Assembly: GCA_033961575.1 (NCBI GenBank)
Contig: CM066737.1
Coordinates: forward strand, 84,874,271-84,938,270
DNA length: 64,000 nucleotides
Direction of reading: 5' to 3'
DNA from: Aselliscus stoliczkanus
Taxonomy: Eukaryota > Chordata > Mammalia > Chiroptera > Hipposideridae
The first letter of the stretch is position 1; the number at the start of each line of letters is the position of its first letter. Both the position numbers and the translations under genes were made by a program. This document shows positions 33,635 to 44,691 of this stretch, piece after piece. The notes beneath the pieces are model-generated. The model saw only the letters and a program-made list of their open reading frames with translations, was not told the origin of the DNA and did no database searches.

Positions 33635-34217
33635 TGTGACCCAAATCTAATCCCAATGAGATAGGAGAAATATAGGCAGTCAGGGAAACTGCCACGGTAG
33701 AGGGAATCAGGGTAGAAACTATAACAAAGCCAGGAAAATAATTTATTAGCTAACAAACAGGATTAAGTCACAGGACCCACCAGTGACAAACTCAGGTGGG
33801 GGAGGAGAAAGGCCTCTTTTTCCCAGGCAGGGATTCCAAGGTAGAATGCATATCTCCCAGAGGTTATTTAGCATAACATAAGACTGTCAGTCTCCCAGTA
33901 ACATGCTCCTCTCTGAACGGAGCCATTGATTAAGCTGATTAAGCTCTAAGGAAATTAGGCATTTGGAGGAAACACCTCCTCTGGGCTGAGCAACAAATGT
34001 GGCCCCAAAAGGTGCCAGCCAACCCACCTCCCTCCTCAGACATGCAAAAGGTATAAAACCCAATGGTTTTGCCTTAACTAGTGGGCAACCCAGTGGGGAC
34101 CCCCTCTCGTTTTGAGAGCTGTTACTTTCTACCTTAATAAACTGTCCTCTGCTATAAACTTTACCACTCTGCTCCGTGTCTCCATTCTTTGCTTCACGAG
34201 ATTACGATCCCGGCACA
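33635..34217 (+). mobile_element. ERV class I solo LTR with TATA box and poly(A) signal
   Basis: About 583 bp from TGTGACCCAAATC to CCCGGCACA. It shows a textbook gammaretrovirus-like LTR order: U3, TATAAAA at 34052-34058, AATAAA at 34136-34141 (about 80 bp later, a short R), then a U5 with CTCCGTGTCTCCATTCTTTG. No viral genes adjoin it. The target duplication is not resolved, so the ends may be off by some bases. Confidence 0.8.
34052..34141 (+). promoter_or_regulatory. LTR core promoter and R region
   Basis: TATAAAA followed 78 bp later by AATAAA, the compact promoter-to-poly(A) arrangement of class I LTRs. Activity is not shown by sequence alone. Confidence 0.6.
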
Positions 34218-34219
34218 AG

Positions 34220-35090
34220 AAAAATATCCTACATCACCAATGCCTGTGCTTTCTATCCACGTGTATAAATTATTCCTAATGCATCTACCCAGGAAAGTAA
34301 TGTCCTTTCATTGCACTCTATAGGGCACTGTGCTAAAACAGGCATGGATACCTTTGGGACAAAAATACATGTGAGTTATGCACCTAAGTTGGGTTTTAGA
34401 TATTTCTTTCATAAGCCCAAATGAACAGCAATGATCAATGTGATTAGTTTTATTTAAAATTGAACGACTTAGCAAATATGCTCCTTCTAGGCCCATGATT
34501 TATAAGAGTGAATGAAATATTTTACACTTATTAATAAAAACCACTTACAATGAATCATAGTCCTTCCTTATTCAGGAAATTAATGGAGTTTGGGGAGGTG
34601 GACAATGAGAATTAAATACTTTTGAAGGTCCAATCCTTCCAGGCTACTTGCGATTCATTTAATGCATGAAAGGATTGACACTTTAAGGGGAATCTAGTTA
34701 CCTGAATGTGTTCAGCTTTCCTTTAGACATTTACACAACTAGATGGATTTTTTTTAAAAAAATGAGGATATGGAAAGGGAAGTAAAAATGAAAATTCTCC
34801 TGACCAGTCACCTAATTCCCACTAAAGCTTTTTGTATACACTGGGACTGTTAAAAATGTAACTGTACATTTATCAATTTGAAGAAGAAATTGAAAATGGA
34901 ATTTCTGAGTCTGGTGCTGATAACATTTCTATATAATTACGTCAATACTTGCAAATGTCATCTTTGGTGGGTGAAATATCTTGTCCCTGATCTTATCTAT
35001 ATCTTGTCTCTATATTTTGTCAGAGTACATTGAGCTGTTTTTCCAAGTTATTTGTTCTTTATTAGCAGCACATAGGAAATATTTTCTAGC
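34220..35090. other. Unrecognised AT-rich sequence
   Basis: No gene or repeat recognised. Confidence 0.4.
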
Positions 35091-35139
35091 ATGCAATCTT
35101 AAGTTGTTTATATTTATGTAAGACTACCCCTTCTACTAG

Positions 35140-35687
35140 TTTGCATAAAGTCTTTTTGGGGGCCAGGGCAGGCAGCCCCCAAATATCCCACAATGGCATA
35201 TTGACTATTTCACATTAAAACCACCTGAGAAGCAACTGGAGCGAGATCTCTCTGACTCTCCTGTCTCTCTAAATGCAGGAAGTAAATCTCCATGTGAAAG
35301 CTGCTCTCCCTGCTGTGAAAGAGCTAACTATGGATCAGGCTAATGAAGAGACAGCCTTATCACCAGAGAGAGAGAATCCAGAGCTGAAAAGCCTATGTAA
35401 ACAAACCCTTGTTAATTTTACTAATTTACTGCCCTCAGCCTCCACTCTACTTAAACTCCTTGTTAACTACATATCCCTAGTCTATGCTCCTTTGCCTGGT
35501 CAAATCCTTACAGATGTATTGTTTCTTTATGTAAAGCATATGTAAAGGACCTGCTCCACTTCTTTCACAGAGAATTAATCTTTTCATCTCTTGTACACAT
35601 AACAAACCTTGGGATTTTCTCCTATTACTCTCCTTTGTGCCAATTTTATTAGTATTCCATCTGCAAGAATTAAAGAGGGGGAAAAGT
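35140..35687 (+). mobile_element. ERV internal 3' remnant ending in a polypurine tract
   Basis: The stretch just before the LTR ends with TTAAAGAGGGGGAAAAG, which looks like the polypurine tract that precedes a 3' LTR. Upstream text (AACCTTGGGATTTTCTCCTA) resembles the 3' end of class I ERV internal sequence. The 90-codon open frame at 35273-35545 has no recognisable envelope motif and is interrupted relative to any full gene. It is a decayed fragment. Confidence 0.55.
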
Positions 35688-36615
35688 GGTAATTCCCTGT
35701 CCCCAGTGAAGGGGTTCAGAACAGGCCTCCCCAAGATGAGCTTCTTTGGCATGTGAATTATTTTGAGCTGCAGGCAATTGAGACCCTGAGGGCTTGGGAG
35801 AAACTTTTACCTCTTCCTTAAATAATTTAAATTAGGGATCTTGCCCATAATAAAAGTTATTATGAGAGACAACATTTTATATCCTATTTATAGGGCAGGG
35901 CACACTTCTAATTACTGAACATTCGCTCTTATCATCTTATAAATTGCTCTCCTCCTCTCTGATGCCCCAGGCTTCTGAGCTCATCCTTAGCTCAGGATGT
36001 CATATAAATTTCACGCTACCTTTCTGAGTCTGAACCTCTCATGTATGTGGGGTTCCCGTACATGCATATGACATTAAATTTTTAAATATTCTTTTGTTAA
36101 TCTGTCTCATGTTGATTTTTTTTTAAAGATTTTATTGGGGAATTGGCGGAGGGGAACAGCGTTGGGGAATCGGGGAAGGGGAACAGACAAGTTGCTGTCT
36201 TTTTGTTCTTCAGTTTAGTTGCGGAGGATGTTGCTTCACTGTTGGTATCGTCATTGCGCTCTTCCCGGATGAGGCAGATCGGTCGCCGGCCCCTGGATGT
36301 GGCTCACCGCGGCCATTGGCAGCTCATGCTTGGCTGCCAGCCGCTCACCCTGGCTGTGGGCCACTCACTGTAGTCCATGGGGGCTGCAGCCCACACCACC
36401 ACCGGGGCTCGCACAGCCCAGCTCCAGGTGGAGCTGCCGCCAGCTGTAGAGGGCAGTGTCACTGGCCCTCATGTGGGATCCGAACCAGGGCCGCTGACAT
36501 CCCAAAACCAGCGCTTAACCAATGCGCCACTCGGCCGGCCCCTGTCTCATGTTGATTTAATTATTAGACCAGTGGAAAGAACCTAGAAGGATAGAGGAAA
36601 AATTTTCCACCCACA
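35688..36615 (+). mobile_element. ERV class I 3' LTR, split by a long SINE
   Basis: Begins TGGTAATTCCC directly after the polypurine tract, contains GGGGTTCAGAACAGGCCTCC (shared with the LTR at 18133), ATTAAA at 36073-36078, TTAATCTGTCTCATGTTGAT and ends near CCCACACA. It is homologous to 18133-18748, so both belong to one LTR family. Confidence 0.65.
36118..36541 (-). mobile_element. Long SINE inside the 35.7-kb LTR
   Basis: Reverse long SINE with exact duplication CTGTCTCATGTTGATT (about 36102-36117 and from 36542). A short internal deletion has removed the segment around the usual CTGCAGCAGGGGCTGC. Confidence 0.94.
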
Positions 36616-36846
36616 CACCATTTTCAACTAACTTATCTGTCTCTCTGTGCTTTTTTTTCTCAGCACACTGTGGGCTGATATAATCTTATTTTGTATAATA
36701 AGTATTTTACCATTTTGATCTGATTCATGTTAATTTCTTTTCTTTAGGCTGTTCTATGTATTCTTATTCACATTTTTATTATGATAAAATAATTTTATTC
36801 TTATGTTGAAAACTTGTTCAAATTGATCTTCAAAAGTATGTTCTGA

Positions 36847-36989
36847 AGGGCCGGCTGAGTGGCTCAGTTGGTTAAGAGCTCGCTCGAGTGCGAGCTGAGC
36901 TCTGAGCAACAGCTGTTAGAGGCCAGCCCGAGCTGAGTTGCTGTTGAGCTGCCAACAGGTGGCAGGATGGCTCAGCTTAAAAAAAAAAA
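36847..36989 (+). mobile_element. GAGCTCGCTC-family SINE
   Basis: GGGCCGGCTGAGTGGCTCAG, GAGCTCTGAGCAACAGCTG, CTGCCAACAGGTGGCAGGAT and A-tail; AAAAGTATGTTC flanks both sides. Same family as 5045 and 44028. Confidence 0.9.
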
Positions 36990-37880
36990 AAAAAGTATGT
37001 TCCGGTAATATTTAAGTTGTAACTGTAATCACCTGGAGAAAATAACTGTGTAGTCTCCAAGAGGGTGTGAGTGATGCTTGGTAAGGATTAAGTTATAAAT
37101 TGCAAAAAAAAGAATTCTTGTCTCACAGGGCTCAGATTAGAGAAAGAAAAGCATCTCTTTCCCCATTTTTTTTTGCTAACAAATATTGACATGTGTTCTC
37201 TTATACGTGATTTTATTTCTTTCTATTTTTGTAAGAAAAGATCTAAAACTTATAAGAATATATCTTTATTGGTATTTACTAAGATAATTCCCTAACTGCA
37301 ATGGCATTCAAGAGCTGTAGCTGCTAAGGCTTAGAGCTGTAATTATATTGCAGTCACTTTTGACTTCAAGATAAAGTTTCAGAGGCATAAGAAGTTATGC
37401 TAGCTAAAACTTAAACAAAAATTTTATTTAGAAAGTAAAATTCAAATTAAAACATTTAACTGGAAACATGCTTTCTTGATTTATTTTGATTTTTACTAGA
37501 AATAATGTTTGGACCTAAAGAATATTGATAAGATTATAGAGACAATAATTTTCATATACTTTAGCAGTACACTATTTGTGGGAAAAGGGAAATTATACAA
37601 ATATCAGTGTAATGTTTACAATGAAAAGCTTTACATATTTATTCAGTTTATACAGCCTACAATAAATTAAGATATTCTTTTCTCTTAATATCAGATATTA
37701 TGATTTATTTGTTTTTTTCTTTGGAAAGTTATAAAATTCAAAACCCTACAATGGAAGATCACTGTGAATGTCAAAATCCCTTTCAAACTGATGAGTACTT
37801 AAGTAATTATGGTCTTGGCAATAAATTCATTGCAATTAGCCTTCTTCACTTTTGAAAGGCCAGCAGCTCATTTAGAGCAG
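36990..37880. other. Unrecognised AT-rich sequence
   Basis: No gene or repeat recognised over 0.9 kb. Confidence 0.4.
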
Positions 37881-37886
37881 AACTGC

Positions 37887-38006
37887 ATTTTTGTTTTGTT
37901 TTTTGTTTTTTGAGAGCAGTGTCACTGGCCCTCATATGTGGGACCTGAACCGGGGCCACTGGCTTCCCAAACCAGCACTTAACCACCGTGCCACTCGGCC
38001 AGCCCA
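37887..38006 (-). mobile_element. Short SINE
   Basis: Reverse short SINE, TTTTTTGAGAGCAGTGTCAC to GCCACTCGGCCAGCCC. The best flanking match (CCTTCTTCACT at 37840 and 38008) is not adjacent to the tail on the left side. Confidence 0.9.
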
Positions 38007-38099
38007 ACCTTCTTCACTCTTAAGAGATATACATAATTTCCTTCATCTGTTCAACATGAATTGCTTTGAAAAGAAATTATCTGTATCTACATTCCTATA

Positions 38100-38487
38100 T
38101 GTCACGTCCTGCGTGGCAAGGGCAAATGGGACTCGAGAGGGGCGACGCAGATTGAATAAGAAAAAGAGACAGAAGTAGGATAAGAGCAAGACCAAGGGAC
38201 TCAGCCAAAGAAGACTGAGCCCTGAATCGGATCTGCGCATAGCTTTTATTGTAAATTTTTAAGGAAGTAAACTGCAGTAAATCATTAACCGTGTATACGT
38301 ATGTGCCTTAGGCTCCTTTTCCATTAATCCGGATAGTCATCTTTGTTTTGTGTCCCAAGGAACTGACTGTCCTCACCACATACCTCCATAAGTAGACAGT
38401 AAGCACCCTCCAGGTGCAGCAAGGAAACAATAGGAGCAGATAAACAAGTTTATGCTTCACTAATGTTGGGGACCATGACCCTCAACA
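38100..38487 (-). mobile_element. Solo LTR, 388 bp, with intact 5-bp target duplication
   Basis: On the minus strand it starts TGTTGAGGGTCATGGTCCCC and ends GCAGGACGTGACA, with TG...CA ends. CTATA flanks both sides (38095-38099, 38488-38492). A minus-strand AATAAA lies at 38245-38250, followed by a CT-rich U5 (TCTTTGGCTGAGTCCCTTGG). The small size and U5 resemble betaretrovirus-like (class II) LTRs, which usually duplicate 6 bp; a 5-bp duplication leaves the class open. Several CpGs survive, which suggests moderate age. Confidence 0.8.
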
Positions 38488-38492
38488 CTATA

Positions 38493-39174
38493 AACTTATA
38501 AGCATCATCAGATAAAATAAATAATTATGAGAAATGAGTTTTCCTTGAAATATTGTTTGATCTGTACAAAGCTAAGACTGCCCTAATCAAAACCATAAAT
38601 CTTGTCTTTCTTTTCATTGATATCCAGTGTCCTTTCAATATTTTAAAATTTATAATTAATAACCTTTTTAACTTCTAGTTTTATCTCATCTGTTAGATAT
38701 CAAAACAGAAATATTGATTTAAACAGACAACGAGCTTTTACTTAGTTCATCATGATCAATTAATTCTATGCATTCAATGTAAATGAGACTGTCTTGAGAT
38801 TAACAACAACAACATAAAAGATTTGAGATGAAAAACAATAAAGTGCTGGAATATTATTTAATGTAAAAAATAATGTCTCTGTTCTCAATGAATTTTTTAA
38901 ACTTCTTACAATTTTACATGTTGAGGGAGAAAAATGGACTATGAGTGAAAATATCAAATGATACCTTAAAGAATGTTTATACTATGAACCCTGTTTCCCT
39001 CAGCTTCAGAAATCAGGTTCTCAAGTTAATACTTATCCTGAGACCCGGATGTGACAAATATGTCTAATACTTAGTTTTTGATATTGTTCAGTCTTTAAAC
39101 CACTGAAGATCTAGACTTTGATAGTTGCTTGTTAACAAAAATCAATCATTGTTCACAAAACAAAAACTCTTGTT
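38493..39174. other. Unrecognised AT-rich sequence
   Basis: No gene or repeat recognised. Confidence 0.4.
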
Positions 39175-39190
39175 GAAATGGTTAGTGGTG

Positions 39191-39655
39191 GGGCTGGCCA
39201 AGTGGCTTGTTGGTTAAGAGCTGGCTTGGTATGCCAGCTCTGAGCAGCAGGGCCCAGGTTCGGATCCCACATATGAGGGCCAGTGATACTGCCCCCTATA
39301 GCTAAGATGGTGAACAACAGCTCGACCTCGAACTGGTCTGCCTTGGGTCACCAGTGACGGCGTAGACTGCAGCCATAAACTATAGCGAGTGGCCGGCAGC
39401 CAGCGTGAGTGGCTGGCAGCCAGCTGAGCTGCCAAGGGCCGCCATGAGCGGCTGTCCAGAGGCCAGCAACCGATCTGCCTCACCAGAGAAGAGCGCAATG
39501 ATGATACCAACATGGGCCAGTGAAGCAATGTCCTCCACAACTAGACTGAAGAACAACAGGACACAGCAACTTGTCCATTCTCCTTCCCCAATTCACCAAT
39601 GCTGTTCCCTCCCCCAATTCCCAAAAATAATCTTTAAAAAAAAAAAGAAAAAAAG
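39191..39655 (+). mobile_element. Long SINE
   Basis: GGGGCTGGCCAAGTGGCTTG head with the CTCTGAGCAGCAGGGCCCAG variant, body and CAATTCCCAAAAATAATCTT end. GAAATGGTTAGTGGTG and GAAATGGTTCATGGTG flank it. Confidence 0.92.
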
Positions 39656-39960
39656 AAATGGTTCATGGTGAATTTATGGGAAACCCATATGAGGGAGAAC
39701 TGTAATTTTATTAAAGTGTAACACTGGAGTGTAAGGACCAGGAAAATGTCAGAGTACGTGGCATTAATATAGTATTAAAATCTTCCCTTAAATGTACTAA
39801 GTGTCTGGCTGCAGTTTTTTAGAAAAAACAAACAAACAAAATACCAAATTCAAAATTTTTAGTCTTGCATTCCAGGGTTAAACTGAAAGGAAGTATCAAA
39901 GTTCCAGAAGTTGGGAGATTATTATAATTATATATTTATTAAAAAAATGGTTATATTTGG

Positions 39961-40048
39961 GCTGGCTTAGTGGTGTGGTGGTTAAGAGCTGGCCTGGGAT
40001 GCCAGCGGCCCCGGTTTGGATCCCACATATGAGGGCCAGTGAAAAAAA
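39961..40048 (+). mobile_element. Short SINE, truncated at the 3' end
   Basis: GGCTGGCTTAGTGGTGTGG to GAGGGCCAGTG, with the A-tail attached about 10 bases early; AAAATGGTTATATTT-like flanks. Confidence 0.88.
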
Positions 40049-40049
40049 A

Positions 40050-40525
40050 AAATGGTTTTATTTTATTGTGGCTTTACAGTTTAGCTCAGGCTAAGTTAAA
40101 CGATTACTTTTTGTGAAGCATGCATGCTTTGATAGAGGGCAAGATTAATTAAGAGATTTCTACTCTGTTTTCCCTTGCATGAATGTGATCTGCAAAATTT
40201 GGCAATGGTAATATAAATCCAAAACTTTAAAATAAACATCAAAATTTGTAAAATCAATATTTTATGATATGCAGGTACTACTTCTATAATTTAAAAGGAA
40301 TAAAATAGAATAAATAAGAAAGTAATTTGAATGCCAATTAATATGTAGATTATATTTAATGTATAACCAACATTACAATAACTGATCAAATTTTTTAATG
40401 TTGCATTTAAAAAATGTCACGAACTTGGTGATTATTAACAATCTCGTATTCAAAGTACATGAAAGTAAAATAAAAATATCCACACATATTCTCAATAATT
40501 GTATGAATCACAGACCAGATTTGAT
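40050..40525. other. Unrecognised AT-rich sequence
   Basis: No gene or repeat recognised. Confidence 0.4.
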
Positions 40526-40947
40526 CACTTTATCAAATTTTAAATGTTACTGTAACAAATAAGGCAACCCAGGCCAGATTGAGCAGAGCCAGAATTAGCG
40601 GGCCAGTTTGCTGACACCTAAGAACCTTGTTCAGAGGTGTCCTGATGGGTGGTCCTCAAAACATTTTTATGCAGAAAGTCCATGTTCCCTGAGCTTTTGG
40701 GATGCTCTCTTCCTAATAGAGGACAATATATGTCTTCCATGGCTTAGAAGAGAAAGTCTTAATGTTTGAAATTTTTTTCTCATTTTATGTTTTTCTCATG
40801 TGCACATTTTTTTCTAAAAACATGACTCGTTCTGGGAATCCTGTGGTCAGGAGGCTAGCATTTTCCTTCTGCCTCTCACATGTTGTAGTATTCTTTCATG
40901 TTTTCTATCTCTTTTTCCTTGCCTGTTGCTTTTTGGGAGAGTTTCTT
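40526..40947. repeat. 422-bp direct repeat, left copy
   Basis: From CACTTTATCAAATTTTAAAT to TTGGGAGAGTTTCTT. Repeated at 41390-41811 at a constant offset of 864 bp. I count four base differences and no indels. The long SINE fills exactly the gap between the copies. Confidence 0.96.
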
Positions 40948-41389
40948 TCTTTCTTTTTTTTTTTATTGGGGAATTGGCGGAGGGGAACAACGTTGGGGAA
41001 TCGGGGAAGGGGAACAGACAAGTTGCTGTCTTCTTGCTCCTCAGTTTTAGTTGCGGAGGATGTTGCTTCACTGTTGGTATCATCATTGCGCTCTTCCCGG
41101 ATGAGGCAGATCGGTCGCCGGCCTCTGGATGTCACTCACCGCTGCTATTGGCAGCTCACGCTTGGCTGCCAGCCGCTCACGCTGGCTGCGGGCCACTCAC
41201 TGTAGCCTATGGCAGCCCACTGCAGCAGGGACTGCAGCCCACACCATCACCGGGGCTCGCACAGCCCAGCTCCAGGTGGAGCTGTTGTTAGCTGTAGAGG
41301 GCAGTGTCAGTGGCCCTCATGTGGGATCCAAACTGGGACCGCTGGCATCCCAAAACCAGCGCTTAACCAATGCGCCACTCGGCCGGCCC
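40948..41389 (-). mobile_element. Long SINE between the 422-bp repeats
   Basis: Reverse long SINE: poly-T tail directly at the end of the left repeat, then ATTGGGGAATTGGCGGAGGG, ending CACTCGGCCGGCC directly at the start of the right repeat. No ordinary short target duplication is visible besides the 422-bp repeats themselves. Confidence 0.95.
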
Positions 41390-41811
41390 CACTTTATCAA
41401 ATTTTAAATGTTACTGTAACAAATAAGGCAACCCAGGCCAGATTGAGCAGAGCCAGAATTAGCGGGCCAGTTTACTGACACCTAAGAACCTTGTTCAGAG
41501 GTGTCCTGATGAGTGGTCCTCAAAACATTTTTATGCAGAAAGTCCATGTTCCCTGAGCTTTTGGGATGCTCTCTTCCTAATAGAGGACAATATATGTCTT
41601 CCATGGCTTAGAAGAGAAAGTCTTAATGTTTGGAATTTTTTTCTCATTTTATGTTTTTCTCATGTGCACACTTTTTTCTAAAAACATGACTCGTTCTGGG
41701 AATCCTGTGGTCAGGAGGCTAGCATTTTCCTTCTGCCTCTCACATGTTGTAGTATTCTTTCATGTTTTCTATCTCTTTTTCCTTGCCTGTTGCTTTTTGG
41801 GAGAGTTTCTT
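41390..41811. repeat. 422-bp direct repeat, right copy
   Basis: Partner of 40526-40947. Differences are single substitutions, for example TTACTGACA here against TTGCTGACA. The unique continuation AATGTAGTTGTACCCC follows. Confidence 0.96.
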
Positions 41812-42114
41812 AATGTAGTTGTACCCCTCAGGTGCCTAGTTATTTTGGCCTATGAACTCATGTGAGCATAGGTAAGGGGGATCAGCCATCTTTTCTGGTC
41901 TGCTGTACTAGAGAATGGCCTAAGGCTCAGCCTGGTCTGTGCCAGTTCCAAGGAATTTAAGGAAAAGGAAGCAGTCATGTACCAGGGTACAAAGACCAGG
42001 CACAACACAATCTGCTACTGGTCACCCCAGTTTGCTGCCCACTTACCAGTCAACTCTTCTGTTCAGAGTTTTTCCTCAAATCCTTAGAAATTAGCAGTAG
42101 TGCCTAACCTAACA
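41812..42114. other. Unrecognised sequence
   Basis: No gene or repeat recognised. Confidence 0.4.
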
Positions 42115-42606
42115 ATTCTACTCTTGGGTATTTATCTGAAAATATCTAAAATACTAATTCAAAAAGATATATGCACCCCTATGTTCACTGCAGCACTATT
42201 TACAATAGCCAAAATATGGAAACAACCTAAGTGTCCATCAACAGACAAATGGATAGAGAAAATGTGATACATAGATACAATGGAATATTACTCAGCCATA
42301 AAAAAGAATGAAATCCTACCATTTGCGACAACATGGATGGACCTAGACGGTATTATGCTAAGTGAAATAAGTCAGACAGAGAAAAAGATACCATATGATT
42401 TCACTTATATGTGGAATATAAAGTACAAAATAAATGAACTACAAAACAGAAAGTCTCATAGATACAGAGAACAAACTGAGGGTTGCCAGATGGGAGGAGG
42501 ACCTGGTAAAAATGGTGAAGGGGTTAAGAAGAACAAATTGTAGTTACAAAAGAGTTACAGGGATGGAAAGTACAGTATAAGGAATATAGTCAATAACATG
42601 GTAGTA

Positions 42607-42704
42607 GGGCCGGCCGAGTGGCATGGTGGTTAAGAGCTGTCTTGGGATGCCAGTGACCCTGGTTCAGATCCCACATATGAGGGCCAGTGAAACTGCCCTC
42701 TAAA

Positions 42705-42741
<37 letters not shown>
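42607..42741 (+). mobile_element. Short SINE with (AAT)n tail
   Basis: GGGCCGGCCGAGTGGCATGG to AACTGCCCTC, then A-run evolved into (AAT)n at 42704-42741. Confidence 0.93.
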
Positions 42742-42813
42742 TAATAACTATGTATATGTGAGGTGGGTACTAGAGTAATCAGGGCTAATCACTTTGTAAA
42801 TTATATAAATGTT

Positions 42814-42938
42814 AGGGCCTGTTGAGTGGCACGGTGCTTAAGCGCTGGCTTCGGAAGCCAGCGGCCCCGGTTTGGGTCCCACATATGAGGGCCAGTGACA
42901 TTGCCCTCAAAAAAATAAAAATAAAAATAAATAAATAA
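42814..42938 (+). mobile_element. Short SINE with (AAAT)n tail
   Basis: AGGGCCTGTTGAGTGGCACG to ATTGCCCTC, then A-rich tail; ATAAATGTT flanks it. Confidence 0.92.
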
Positions 42939-43029
42939 ATGTTTAACCACTATGCTGTACACCTGAAATTAAAATAAAATAATATTGAATGCCAACTGTA
43001 ATTGGAAAAAACAACTTAAAAAGAGGGGC

Positions 43030-43265
43030 GAAGGTGAAAATGATTAAGAAGTACCAACTGCCAGTTATAAGATAAATAAGTCATGGGGGTGTAATGTACA
43101 GCATAGAGAATATAGTCAATAATATTGTAATAGTGTTATACAGTGTCAGATGGTTACTAGACTTATGGTGATCATTTTTCAGGTGTATAAATGTTGCATA
43201 ACTATGGTGTACACCTGAAACTAAAATAATATTGTATGTTAGCTATATTTTAATAATTTTTAAAA
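43030..43265 (+). mobile_element. L1 3' UTR fragment
   Basis: TTATAAGATAAATAAGTCAT, GGGTGTAATGTACAGCATAG and TACACCTGAAACTAAAATAA: an old L1 3' end. Confidence 0.8.
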
Positions 43266-43269
43266 GACA

Positions 43270-44010
43270 TTAGTGATAGTTCAAGGCCCTAAAGTTATAA
43301 CCCACCAGCCCTGGGGACCCGGAAGGAGTGGGTGAGAGTGATTGTCTGAGGAGTCCATCAGCCCCTTTTTGCATCACCTCCTCACCACAATTTGTGGACT
43401 CAGGCCTCTGGAGCTCTAGCCTGTTGATACTTTTTTCTGTAATGTAGGGAGGGTCGTGGATGTGCCTAGACAAGTTCCAGGAGACGTGAAGAACAGAACT
43501 TCATGTGATTCTCCAGCCTCCCCTCTCGTGGCCTCCTCCTGACCACCTGTATCCTCCTCTGACCCTCTATCCACAAGCAGTCCTAAACAACCTTCCCTCC
43601 CTCTAGGTTCATTGTGGCTGTTGTGTAAGTTCCTGAAATACATGTTTCCTCTCACTTTATAGTTTTTTTTCAGGACTGATATTATCTAAGGAAGTTAGCA
43701 GAAACACTTTTCTTACAAACTATTACTACTGACAAAACTTATGTGTACTAACATTTGCTAAAGTCTTTAGAATTGCCTAAAATTATATACTTAGTGAAAC
43801 TTAGCATCTGTATTTCATGGATTTCTGAAGGAAGTCATGGATCTCATATGCTCAACCAAAGGAACATGCTTGAGAGCCTTCAGTCTGCCTGGTGCAATTC
43901 AAGGAAATTAGATAGTAAGCTGAGAGTACTTTATCCACCTTACACATAACACAGTCAGCATTGTTTGTTTGTTCTTTATAGCAAGGGATTGACATTGAGT
44001 TCTATGAATT
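43270..44010. other. Unrecognised, locally GC-rich sequence
   Basis: 43270-43620 is richer in G+C than its surroundings and holds short open frames without a recognisable domain. No repeat identified. It could be unique host sequence. Confidence 0.4.
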
Positions 44011-44027
44011 GTTGAATCCATTCCTTG

Positions 44028-44182
44028 TTTTTTGTTTTTGTTTTTTTTAGCTGAGCCATCCTGCCACCTGTTGGCACCTGTTGGCAGCTCAGCTCAGGCG
44101 GGGAATCAAACCAGCAACCCTGTTGCTCAGAGCTCACACTCTTGAGCCAGTTCTTAACCAACTGAGCCACACGGCTGGTCCT
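44028..44182 (-). mobile_element. GAGCTCGCTC-family SINE
   Basis: Reverse copy: TTAGCTGAGCCATCCTGCCA to AACTGAGCCACACGGCTGGT. TTGAATCCATTCCTT and CTGAATCCATTTCTT flank it. The CACCTGTTGG unit is doubled. Confidence 0.9.
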
Positions 44183-44691
44183 GAATCCATTTCTTAATAT
44201 AAGATGAAAACAGAAATAATGGTAGAAGGCACTTGAGAAAAGTTAGGAAAGAAATCTGCTAACCAAAATTATATGACTTCCAAATCCTGTTTTGCTGGGC
44301 ACATTTTCAGCTAGTAGTGTTAACAGGAAAAATTCCACCAGCAGCAGCTTTTGTCTGTGTGGTATGGAATTGAATGTTGGCTTTCATCACAACTATTCTA
44401 ACCACGTGAAGTTGAAAAAGTATCATTATCCTTGAGTGACTCTCACTGGACCTAGCTGAAGGCTCTTTTCTGTCCAATGAATATGAACAGAAATATGGAC
44501 ACATTTACCTAATATTTATGGACCTATGGATTATTAGAGTCCTCTCTAAAGTGGTAATTTTCCATCCTTAATTAGCATAACACTAAGTAACCCCCTTTCT
44601 AACTAAAAATCCCTGAATCACCCCTACCCCCACAACTTCTTAGTTAACTTACTTACTGGTAAGTAATATAACTTTGTCACCGTTTATTTTA
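44183..44691. other. Unrecognised sequence
   Basis: No gene or repeat recognised. Confidence 0.4.

Larger units (their letters stand above)
42115..43010 (+). mobile_element. L1 3' fragment (ORF2 tail and 3' UTR) with two SINEs
   Basis: Includes the ORF2 C-terminal tail (MEYYSAIKKNEILPFATTWM and IMLSEISQTEKK readable at 42280-42400) followed by a 3' UTR ending near CACCTGAAATTAAAATAAAA. A short SINE sits at 42607-42741 and another at 42814-42938. Confidence 0.88.

Noticed and set aside
35273..35545. 90-codon frame before the LTR as a viral envelope fragment
   Set aside because: No envelope motif is visible; only its position before a polypurine tract suggests an ERV. It is annotated as a decayed internal remnant.
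40762..41865. Paired open frames at 40762 and 41626 that look like duplicated genes
   Set aside because: They come from the 422-bp direct repeats; the frame has no domain and runs into the SINE in the left copy.
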